Positions 1-7,223 of a stretch of DNA of 64,000 nt are shown in pieces. Where the stretch lies: the NCBI GenBank assembly GCA_910578865.1, contig CAJTRM010000015.1, positions 13,059 through 77,058 of the forward strand. The letters are read 5' to 3'. The position numbers and the translations under genes are program-made. Below the pieces are notes generated by a model, which was given only the letters and a program-made list of their open reading frames with translations, ran no database searches and was not told where the DNA came from. This stretch comes from an uncultured Dorea sp. (GTDB lineage Bacteria; Bacillota_A; Clostridia; Lachnospirales; Lachnospiraceae). The first letter of the stretch is position 1, and each line of letters starts with the position of its first letter.

Positions 1-651
1 GCAGATATAGGATGCAAGGTAGATGCAGCCGAAGCTTGAGAATATGGACACCCCGCAGATGGGATAGGTAATCAGAGGATTCTCCGGCATGAAGTAAATG
101 ATAGTAAAGATAGATACAAAGGAAGCAAGCATCAGAGTATCCACAATAAACCACATTTTATAGGTCAGGTCAGAGGTGATCCGGCGAAGATATTTTCGGA
201 AAAACTGCCATGCCAGGATCCAGAATAAAAGCCGGAGCAATAAGGACAGAGTATGGAAGGCTGTGCTTATGAGCCATTGCCGCTGCGTCCATCCTGATGG
301 AGAATCCGGTGCGCCTGTGACAGAAAAGAAGCATCTTGATCCGACATCCTGCATCAGATAGTTGACTGCTATAAGAGCAGGATAAAAAACAAGTAGGGCA
401 GTCAGTTTTTCGGCGGGAGTTCCCCGGTGGAAGACGGTAAGATAGACAGAAATCCCCAGGAGTACGCCGAGAAGGTTTGGAAGGTCATTGGAATAGATGA
501 CCGCTGTGGATATGAAACTGAACGCAAAAAAAGCGGCAGCTTGCATCAACCGGTTCTGCCGCAGAGGTAAGAAGGCCTGTACGATCCAAAAGAATACGAA
601 TACATAGGCCCATTCCAGCGCAAATGACACAATATCTAAAAATCTGATCAT
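1..651 (-). CDS. Sensor histidine kinase, AgrC/GHKL type, N-terminal membrane part (cut by window edge)
   Basis: Reading the minus strand from the ATG at 651 gives 217 codons open to the window edge. The product is very hydrophobic with about five or six membrane segments, for example around residues 4-24, 32-50, 55-70 and 150-215. It begins MIRFLDIVSFALEWAYVFVF. Its ATG overlaps the stop of the LytTR response regulator (ATGA at 648-651), so the two are translationally coupled. The polytopic N-terminus next to a LytTR regulator is the usual layout of AgrC-like kinases, whose GHKL catalytic domain would lie outside this window. The kinase assignment is therefore inferred from topology and neighbour, not from a visible catalytic motif. 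No AgrB or AgrD peptide gene is seen on this side. Confidence 0.7.
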   Translation of the reverse strand, partial: MIRFLDIVSFALEWAYVFVFFWIVQAFLPLRQNRLMQAAAFFAFSFISTAVIYSNDLPNLLGVLLGISVYLTVFHRGTPAEKLTALLVFYPALIAVNYLMQDVGSRCFFSVTGAPDSPSGWTQRQWLISTAFHTLSLLLRLLFWILAWQFFRKYLRRITSDLTYKMWFIVDTLMLASFVSIFTIIYFMPENPLITYPICGVSIFSSFGCIYLASYIC

Positions 652-1358
652 AATAAATCCTCCCAGCATGCTGCTAATTTTTCCATAAATTCTTTACGCT
701 TCGGCTGGCTGACCGGGATTTTTTCTCCTGTGACAAGCTCAATTTCCAGTTTTTTTACGCCTTTTATATAGCTGAGGTTCACGATATAGCTGGTGTGGCA
801 GCGGACAAACCCTTTATCCTGCAGTATCTGTTCCATTTCTTTCATACTCTTATGACAGATGATATCTTCCGATTCGGTATGTAAAAGCAGACTGCGGTTA
901 AAGGTCTCCACATACTTCAGAGATCTGAGAAAAACTTTATACTTTCCGGTATCATTGGATACCAGAATCGCGGGATCTTCTTCCGGCCGGCGCTTTTTCA
1001 GCCACTGATCCATCTCTGCTTTCAGCCGGATATATTTCATGGGTTTGATGATGTAATTGGCGGCCTGGTATTTATACCCCTCCAGGCCGTATTGGGTAAG
1101 GGTTGTCAGGAAGATAATGCCGACACCCTCGTCCATCCGGCGGATATGCTCGGCAGCGCGGAGTCCGTTTAACAGCCGCATCTGGATATCAAGGAAAATC
1201 AGATCGATCGAGGTGTCGTATCTTTCGATCAGTTCCATGCCGTCGTAGTATGGGGTTATCTTTATCTCTTTACCGGTTTCGGAGGCGTATTGTTTAAGCA
1301 GCCCGCTCAGGTTGGCCACGAAATCTTTTTCATCGTCGCAGATTGCTATATGTATCAT
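648..1358 (-). CDS. LytTR-family response regulator
   Basis: This 236-residue protein has an N-terminal receiver domain (residues 1-120) with the acidic pair D8/D9, phospho-acceptor D57 in IFLDIQM and the conserved lysine in IIKPM. A C-terminal LytTR DNA-binding domain follows (about 135-236, with the typical FVRCHTSYIVNLSYIKG stretch). Such regulators receive phosphate from AgrC/GHKL kinases and activate genes for secretion, bacteriocins or quorum sensing by binding direct-repeat sites. It is the first gene of a two-gene operon with the kinase downstream. The target genes cannot be deduced from the sequence. Confidence 0.92.
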   Translation of the reverse strand: MIHIAICDDEKDFVANLSGLLKQYASETGKEIKITPYYDGMELIERYDTSIDLIFLDIQMRLLNGLRAAEHIRRMDEGVGIIFLTTLTQYGLEGYKYQAANYIIKPMKYIRLKAEMDQWLKKRRPEEDPAILVSNDTGKYKVFLRSLKYVETFNRSLLLHTESEDIICHKSMKEMEQILQDKGFVRCHTSYIVNLSYIKGVKKLEIELVTGEKIPVSQPKRKEFMEKLAACWEDLL

Positions 1359-1397
1359 GTTATTGTTCTCTGTCTTTCCTTGGTAGTAGTCCTGTAT

Positions 1398-1425
1398 AGT
1401 ATAATATGTTTTTCACAATGCTCAA
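1398..1425 (-). promoter_or_regulatory. Promoter of the LytTR two-component operon
   Basis: On the minus strand, TTGAGC (1420-1425) and TATACT (1398-1403) are separated by 16 bp, upstream of the ATG at 1358. A 9-bp inverted repeat TTTTCACAA / TTGTGAAAA (1410-1418 and 1442-1450) straddles the -35 region and could be an operator. Confidence 0.5.
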
Positions 1426-1454
1426 TTAGGGCAGGATTGTTTTGTGAAAAGGAA

Positions 1455-1494
1455 AGGTGCCGCAGAAGTTCTATGTATGCAGCACCTGTTTTTA
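1455..1494 (-). terminator. Terminator downstream of the cytoplasmic chemoreceptor gene
   Basis: AGGTGC (1455-1460) pairs with GCACCT (1482-1487), extended by GCA/TGC after one mismatch. T-rich stretches follow on both strands. It sits just past the stop of the gene ending at 1514 and before the divergent control region of the LytTR operon. Confidence 0.5.
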
Positions 1495-1513
1495 TAATTG
1501 AGGATTCTGTGAA

Positions 1514-2464
1514 TCAGTGGTCTTTTGACGTATGTTCTTTGATAATCGGAGGAATCTGAGACATCATGTTGTCAATATCCTCGAACATGGTACTCTTGGT
1601 GGTTCCCAGACGGTTTGCCTGATTAATATGTTTCATGACTTCCTGATACTGGCTCTTAAGCTGCCCGAAGAAATCATACAGATGCTGCAGCGCCGTTTTT
1701 GAATCATCAATGACTCTGGAAATCTCGGAGTGGACAGTGGTGGCGCCTTCCGCCGACTGTGTGATCTCGTCGAACATTTCATAGGTATCCTTTACTTTAT
1801 CAAGGCTTTTGCCCAGCGCCTGCTGGGATGTTTTGATGCTGCTGTTCAGCTGGTCTGTACCATGCTCCACTTCACTGATGCCCGAATCTACTTCGCCGGT
1901 CAGTTCTTTAATCTCATCTGCAAGCTTCTTTACTTCTACGGCAACTACGGCAAATCCTTTTCCGGATTCCCCGGCTCTTGCTGCCTCGATGGATGCATTG
2001 AGAGCCAGCATATTTGTCTGCTCTGCGATAGATACAATGTTATTCGTACATGATTTGATCTTTTCTACTGCTTTCTGAAGGCCTTCAAATGTATTCTCCA
2101 TTTCACTGAAATAGGTTTCTACCTGCATGGAACTGTTTTTCAGTTCCTCTACCTCCTGTTGTGCGTGAGAGACAGACTGGTCAATGGTATCCTTTACCGT
2201 AATAAATTCACTGGACACCTGCTCAATACTGTAAAAATTCTGTCCGAAATCCTGGAGTTTTTCCTGGAAGTGATCAGCTTCTTCAAGTACATTCCCAAAG
2301 GAACTTCCGATCCCGCTGATCTCTTTCAGGGAGGCTACCTCCTTTTGAACAAGTTCTGTGTGGTAATCCTTGAGACTGCCCATTACATGTAATACCGGGT
2401 ACAGGCTGTTATCATTTTTTTTTGTTTTTTGTGGTTCTTCTTTACTTTTATTCCGAAATAACAT
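1514..2464 (-). CDS. Cytoplasmic methyl-accepting chemotaxis-type signalling protein
   Basis: This 316-residue protein has no membrane segment. Nearly its whole length is coiled coil, and the hairpin tip of the MCP signalling domain is recognisable around residues 148-185 (AEQTNMLALNASIEAARAGE). The usual VADEVRKLA motif reads VAVEVKKLAD here, an Asp-to-Val change close to the CheA/CheW contact tip. The gene begins 14 bp after the stop of the FIST-domain gene, so the two are probably one transcript. I infer that the FIST protein and this soluble receptor form a sensory pair, but no chemotaxis kinase genes are present in the window. Confidence 0.88.
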   Translation of the reverse strand: MLFRNKSKEEPQKTKKNDNSLYPVLHVMGSLKDYHTELVQKEVASLKEISGIGSSFGNVLEEADHFQEKLQDFGQNFYSIEQVSSEFITVKDTIDQSVSHAQQEVEELKNSSMQVETYFSEMENTFEGLQKAVEKIKSCTNNIVSIAEQTNMLALNASIEAARAGESGKGFAVVAVEVKKLADEIKELTGEVDSGISEVEHGTDQLNSSIKTSQQALGKSLDKVKDTYEMFDEITQSAEGATTVHSEISRVIDDSKTALQHLYDFFGQLKSQYQEVMKHINQANRLGTTKSTMFEDIDNMMSQIPPIIKEHTSKDH

Positions 2465-2478
2465 GAACTCATCCCCCT

Positions 2479-3534
2479 TTATTCAAATACGACGCAGGTC
2501 ATAGACTGGTTCACAAACCGATTGTTATAATGTTCTCCGTAACCGACAAATCCTGCGTGGCGTCCTAATTTTCCCATTTCATCCAGGTATTCCTGCATGT
2601 AATGATTTTCAGTAAACAGTAAATACCTGAACAGGCAGTTGACAGAAAATACCCCGGAGATCCTGGGGAAATCGTGCTGTATCATGCGGATGGTGTTTTT
2701 CACAATTTCTTTATAGTCGCCGAGCTCAAGCAAAGCCAGGACATCAGAATCATTTACCTGACGGAAACAGGTAAGGGCATTTCCGTTCACTTCTTTGATC
2801 GACACGATGCAGACATCATCACCGTTCAGCTTGCCGAAAGGATTTTTGAAAGTCTGTGTTGTAATTTCCTGCTCCGTTACATGGAGAATATCCTGATAGA
2901 CCTGCTTGGCCGGTTTTCCGTTGAGGGCACCCATGATGTAATGATTCTTATCTGTCTGGGATGCGATAAAGCGCTGACCTTTCATCTGATGATAGATGTT
3001 TTCCTTGTAGGCCTTTATCCTGCCGTTCTGATTTTTGATCAGTGCATAGGCAACCGAATCCTCATATATTTTCCCGTTGGCGGATATTTTCCCCGCGTCC
3101 CCGGTGCCGCCCACCAAAGAGATATTCCGGTGCTTTAATACGGAGTGGATCGTAGTCAGCACACAGGCATCATTTCCGGAGCACAGGTCAATACAGATGG
3201 TATTTTCCTTTGATCCGTTGACTTTTTTTACATCCTGCTCCAACCGTTCAATGTATTTCACCGGCATAACGGATACCTCTTCTAATACATTGGCGCAGGC
3301 AACGACTCCATCATAGAATGCGACGATGCCGACGCCGTTTTCTACGACTCTTGTGTCATAACTCATGCCAATGCATCCGATGCTGGGTATTCCGGGATAA
3401 AGCTTTTCCAATTCATTTACATGTGCTTCAAATTGCCTGCTGTTGGAAAACAGTATGATTAATTGCGGCAGGTTTAATCCGCGGACAGCTTCTGTCAGAT
3501 TTCCCTGCTGGCTCATTCCAAAAAACTGTTTCAT
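2479..3534 (-). CDS. FIST (F-box and intracellular signal transduction) domain protein
   Basis: The 351-residue soluble protein fits the FIST_N/FIST_C family. The N-terminal half has the glycine-rich SIGCIGMSYD and VGGTGDAG stretches, and the C-terminal half ends in the segment with HAGFVGYGEHYNN. FIST proteins are proposed small-ligand sensors that are often encoded with chemoreceptors or diguanylate cyclases, and here the next gene is an MCP. The ATG at 3534 has an upstream AAAGGAAAGTGAGG, and a good promoter lies at 3573-3602. The ligand is unknown. Confidence 0.82.
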   Translation of the reverse strand: MKQFFGMSQQGNLTEAVRGLNLPQLIILFSNSRQFEAHVNELEKLYPGIPSIGCIGMSYDTRVVENGVGIVAFYDGVVACANVLEEVSVMPVKYIERLEQDVKKVNGSKENTICIDLCSGNDACVLTTIHSVLKHRNISLVGGTGDAGKISANGKIYEDSVAYALIKNQNGRIKAYKENIYHQMKGQRFIASQTDKNHYIMGALNGKPAKQVYQDILHVTEQEITTQTFKNPFGKLNGDDVCIVSIKEVNGNALTCFRQVNDSDVLALLELGDYKEIVKNTIRMIQHDFPRISGVFSVNCLFRYLLFTENHYMQEYLDEMGKLGRHAGFVGYGEHYNNRFVNQSMTCVVFE

Positions 3535-3572
3535 TGTGTGGTCCTCACTTTCCTTTTATGAATCGCAATCCT

Positions 3573-3602
3573 ATTATATGGCATAATCTGACAAAACGTC
3601 AA
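3573..3602 (-). promoter_or_regulatory. Sigma-A promoter of the FIST-MCP operon
   Basis: On the minus strand TTGACG (3597-3602) and TATAAT (3573-3578) are 18 bp apart, about 40 bp upstream of the FIST start codon. Confidence 0.65.
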
Positions 3603-3674
3603 TGGGTTTTCACCTATTGGCTGGTCAGTAATTTTTAGATTTTGCACTGTGGATGTTAGTTTTTACATATTATG

Positions 3675-3702
3675 TTGAAGATTTTTGAAAATGTACTAAG
3701 AT
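3675..3702 (+). promoter_or_regulatory. Possible promoter of the ABC transporter operon
   Basis: TTGAAG (3675-3680) and TAAGAT (3697-3702) are 16 bp apart, about 40 bp before the ATPase start. The match is moderate. Confidence 0.4.
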
Positions 3703-3742
3703 GAGTCATAAATCATGAAGATATTTGAAGGAGGCAAAAGCA

Positions 3743-4408
3743 ATGACAATTTTGAATACTGTTCATTTGAAAAAGTATTATGGCAGTGAGGAAAGTCTGG
3801 TAAAGGCGCTGGACGACGTGGATGTTTCCGTTGAGGAGGGACAGTTTGCAGCTATTATCGGAACTTCCGGAAGCGGGAAATCCACGCTTCTTAATATGCT
3901 GGGAGGGCTGGATATTCCGACTTCCGGTACGGTGCAGGTGGAGGGCCGGTGTATTGAACGGCTGACGGAGGAGCAGCTTACAGTATTCCGAAGGAAGCGG
4001 ATCGGATTCATTTTCCAGAACTATAACCTGATTCCATATCTGACGGCTTATGAAAATATTGTTCTTCCGGTAAGACTTGACGGAAAGACAGAAGACCGTG
4101 AATTTCTGGATGAGATTGTACATTTTCTGGAGCTTGACGGGAAGCTTCAGAATTATCCGGGCCATCTCTCCGGAGGGCAGCAGCAGAGGGTGGCGATCGC
4201 AAGGGCGCTGGTGTCCAAGCCTGCCATTATTCTGGCAGATGAGCCGACCGGCAATCTGGATAGCCGGACAAGTGACAAGGTCATTGATCTTTTGAAGATG
4301 ACAAGTGAGAAGTTCCATCAGACAATCGTCATGATTACCCACAATCCGGAGATTGCGCAGAAGGCAGACAGGCGGATCCGGATCGAAGACGGGAAGATTA
4401 AGGCTTAG
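3743..4408 (+). CDS. ABC transporter ATP-binding protein (MacB/BceA-like)
   Basis: This is a 221-residue ATPase with Walker A GTSGSGKST (residues 40-48), a Q-loop (IFQNYNLIP), signature LSGGQQQR, Walker B IILADEP and the switch histidine in MITHN. I start at the ATG at 3743, which has AAGGAGG 8 bp upstream, rather than the in-frame TTG at 3725 that overlaps that ribosome site. It belongs to the LolD/MacB/BceA class that energises FtsX-type permeases. The permease gene follows after 12 bp. Such pairs act in antimicrobial-peptide resistance, lipoprotein or envelope processes. The substrate is unknown. Confidence 0.95.
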   Translation: MTILNTVHLKKYYGSEESLVKALDDVDVSVEEGQFAAIIGTSGSGKSTLLNMLGGLDIPTSGTVQVEGRCIERLTEEQLTVFRRKRIGFIFQNYNLIPYLTAYENIVLPVRLDGKTEDREFLDEIVHFLELDGKLQNYPGHLSGGQQQRVAIARALVSKPAIILADEPTGNLDSRTSDKVIDLLKMTSEKFHQTIVMITHNPEIAQKADRRIRIEDGKIKA

Positions 4409-4420
4409 GGAGGGACAGTC

Positions 4421-6829
4421 ATGAAGAATAACAGTATTACCAGAAAAATGATTTCTCACATGTCAAGGCAGAGCGTGAAATCCAGCCGTATGCGGAATGT
4501 TTTCGTGATGATCACAATCATTTTGGCGTCCGCTCTCCTGACAGGTATCCTTATGTTTGCGGTGGGGCAGAAGGAGCAGACAAGAAAGGAACTCTCCCAC
4601 AGACAGCAGGTGGCATATTTTAACCTGTCAGAAAAACAGGTGAAGGAGCTTCAACAGGATGAACGTATCGCTTACCAGATTCAGATGAAGTCGGGGGTGC
4701 TCTCGGAGATGGACGGCTTTGACGTTATGCCGTATTATGTGAGTGAACTGTCTGAAGAGATTCGGGTTGGCAGATTGAAGAGTGGCAGGCTTCCGGATGC
4801 AGAGAACGAAATTGCCGTACAGGAGGCGCTTCTTCAGAAAATGAGCGTAAGGCCAGCTGTCGGAAGCAGTGTTGATTTTGAATTTTATGACGGTGCGGCA
4901 GAGACTTTCACAGTTTCAGGGATTCTGGAAGGCGGAAGCGAAGCAAAGCAGTTTTCGGTATTTTTCTCAAAGAAATATGCCGATGAGGGAAGCCAGCTGA
5001 GAGATATGCCCTATGAAACTTATGCAAAGCTGCAAGGGGCAGAAGCCATGAGCGCAGGCGAATGTCAGGAGGAGATGTATCAGATCGGCAGCGATATCGG
5101 GCTCGAGAGGAAGTATGCGGCTCCGTCCAGGGCATTTATCGAGTCGCTCTCTGTGGATATGCAGTCGGCAGTGCTCTATGGCGTTGTGGGCGGTGTAATC
5201 CTGCTCGCCTGTGTTCTGGTCATTTACGGGGTGTTCTATCTGTCGGTGATCGGCAGGATCCACCAGTTCGGGCAGCTTCGTACCATCGGTATGACGAGAG
5301 GGCAGATCAAACGGTTTGTTTCCTGTGAGGGAGGGCTGCTGTTTCTAAGGGCTGCGCCTGCAGGGATTATCATGGGCGCGCTTGCAGGATATTTTATCAT
5401 ACCAGATGGATTCTCTATCCGGAATACCTGCCTGGTGGCGGTACTTGTGTTTGTTGTCATTTATGTGATCACGCATGTGTCTGTCTCAAAGCCTGCAAAG
5501 CTTGCGGCAAAAGTATCTCCTGTGGAAGCGCTCCGGTATGTGCCGCAGGACAGCATGAAGAAAGCGGCAGGCCGTAAAATGTGCCGCAATCTGACTGCCT
5601 TTGGACTTGGGGTTATGAATTTTTCCAGAAACCGGAAGAAGGCTGTGATCACGATGGTTTCCCTGGCGCTTGGAGGGATTCTGTTTATGACGGCTGCTAC
5701 GTATATGTCTTCCTTTGACAAGAAGAATTATGCAAGGCAGGGGGACTTTACCGATGCCGAGTTCGTGATCACGATTGCAAGATCGGCCATTGAACTGAAT
5801 GAAAACGGCATGAGCGGTATACAGGCCAGAAACCCTATGGATGCGGATATGGTAGAGAGAATCAATGCCCTGGACGGTGTCAGAAAGGTGATGGAGTATA
5901 AAAGCCTGGGGCTGAAATTCGATGTGCCGGAGCATGATGAATATGGCGAGAATGATGAAGTGCTGTTGCTGACAGAGGAGCAGATCAAAAAGGCCGAAGC
6001 GTATCTGGAGTCCGGGAGTGCGGATTATGAGAAGCTGGCCGGAGGGGATTATATCCTGATGGCCGGAAGCAGTACGATGGAGGAAATCTATGGGTGGCAT
6101 CTTGAGCCCGGAGATTCCCTGACGATCCACTATTTTAACGGAGAAGAAATGGCAGAGAAAGAGATGTCTGTGCTGGGAATTTTAAAGGATGATTTTGTAC
6201 AGGAACAAAGAGGTATGGAAGGATGGTTTGTACTGCCCGAGGCCGCGGCAGAAGCCATGGTATCCTATAAGAGCCTGAATTCCAAGCTTCTGGTATCCAC
6301 AGAGCCGGAAAAGGAGGCTTCTGCAGGGGAAGAATTAGGCCGTTTGGTTGAGGCAGAGCCGGAGCTTACGATGGAGGCTCTTGCAGAACGTGCAGCTGTC
6401 TATGAGGAATCTGCGAATCAGTTGTTTGGCGCCATCAGCGGGCTGGCAGTTTTTATCATGGCATTCAGCATCCTGAGTATGATGAATACACTGATCACCA
6501 ATGTGGTGACGCGGAAGCAGGAGCTTGCCATGCTGGAGTCTATCGGCATGAATCAGAGACAGACCCGGAAAATGCTGCTTGGCGAGAGTATGCTTCTTGT
6601 GGCTGCTACTGTGGGGGTGACTATGACCGTAGGGACACTCTGCGGTTATAGTCTGAGCCATTACCTCTATCAGCAGGGTGCTTTCTATATGTCGTTCCGG
6701 TTCCCGGCAGTGTTTGCGGCCTGCTATGCAGGGGTGCTGATTTTAGTGCCGGTGGTGATCGTTCTTGCGGCGATGCACAGTTTTTCCAGAGAGGCGCTTG
6801 TGGAAAGGCTCAGGGGAGTGGGAGCGTGA
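4421..6829 (+). CDS. FtsX-family ABC permease
   Basis: This 802-residue permease is the partner of the preceding ATPase. It has an N-terminal membrane segment (about residues 24-46), a large extracytoplasmic domain (about 50-240) and three helices that make the first FtsX domain (about 245-350). A second transmembrane anchor (about 405-425) and second external domain (430-650) come next, and then a C-terminal FtsX domain (about 665-790) containing NTLITNVVTRKQELAMLESIGM. The duplicated architecture is that of large Firmicutes permeases, not the four-helix MacB of proteobacteria. No two-component system is adjacent, unlike typical BceRS-BceAB loci. Confidence 0.92.
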   Translation: MKNNSITRKMISHMSRQSVKSSRMRNVFVMITIILASALLTGILMFAVGQKEQTRKELSHRQQVAYFNLSEKQVKELQQDERIAYQIQMKSGVLSEMDGFDVMPYYVSELSEEIRVGRLKSGRLPDAENEIAVQEALLQKMSVRPAVGSSVDFEFYDGAAETFTVSGILEGGSEAKQFSVFFSKKYADEGSQLRDMPYETYAKLQGAEAMSAGECQEEMYQIGSDIGLERKYAAPSRAFIESLSVDMQSAVLYGVVGGVILLACVLVIYGVFYLSVIGRIHQFGQLRTIGMTRGQIKRFVSCEGGLLFLRAAPAGIIMGALAGYFIIPDGFSIRNTCLVAVLVFVVIYVITHVSVSKPAKLAAKVSPVEALRYVPQDSMKKAAGRKMCRNLTAFGLGVMNFSRNRKKAVITMVSLALGGILFMTAATYMSSFDKKNYARQGDFTDAEFVITIARSAIELNENGMSGIQARNPMDADMVERINALDGVRKVMEYKSLGLKFDVPEHDEYGENDEVLLLTEEQIKKAEAYLESGSADYEKLAGGDYILMAGSSTMEEIYGWHLEPGDSLTIHYFNGEEMAEKEMSVLGILKDDFVQEQRGMEGWFVLPEAAAEAMVSYKSLNSKLLVSTEPEKEASAGEELGRLVEAEPELTMEALAERAAVYEESANQLFGAISGLAVFIMAFSILSMMNTLITNVVTRKQELAMLESIGMNQRQTRKMLLGESMLLVAATVGVTMTVGTLCGYSLSHYLYQQGAFYMSFRFPAVFAACYAGVLILVPVVIVLAAMHSFSREALVERLRGVGA

Positions 6830-6880
6830 TGAGGGGGCTTTTTGCAGCTCCCCTCTGCCTGCGGGCTCAGTACCTGCCCG

Positions 6881-7123
6881 TTAAAGAGAACTACTGAAAT
6901 CGGATGGATTCCAGGAAGCTCCGTTGAGTGGAACATTGCCCGGAACTTTCACTTCAAAATTGTTGTACATATTTCCCAAAATATTGACAAAGCCCTGGGG
7001 GGTGAGATCCGTAAAGGCAGGGGGGCCTCCGGCAGTATCATGCTGTGAATTACATAGGTTCCTGACCTCATTCAGAAGAGTATAATATATATAATCACCT
7101 GCCTGTTTTTTGTCGTTTATTGA
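6881..7123 (-). pseudogene. Possible remnant of a coding sequence between the ABC permease and the TIR operon
   Basis: On the minus strand there is an open frame of 80 codons ending in TAA at 6881-6883. It reads like protein (for example DYIYYTLLNEVRNL, then LTPQGFVNILGNMYNNFEVK) but has no ATG, GTG or TTG start after the upstream stop. It may be the 3' end of a deleted gene. I do not recognise the family. The remainder of the 394-bp gap (6830-7223) shows no other gene. Confidence 0.3.
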
Positions 7124-7223
7124 TTATAGCAGGAAGGTGAGAAAATCAGTGCTTTTTTCACATTTTAGCGTTCTTTGTCCTGTTTTGGTATTTAGAATAT
7201 GAAGGACATGGTTTTGTAAGGAT

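Noticed and set aside
5486..6130. Long open frame antisense to the FtsX-type permease
   Set aside because: It lies wholly opposite a well-supported gene, has no ribosome site and its composition is that of a reverse-frame shadow.
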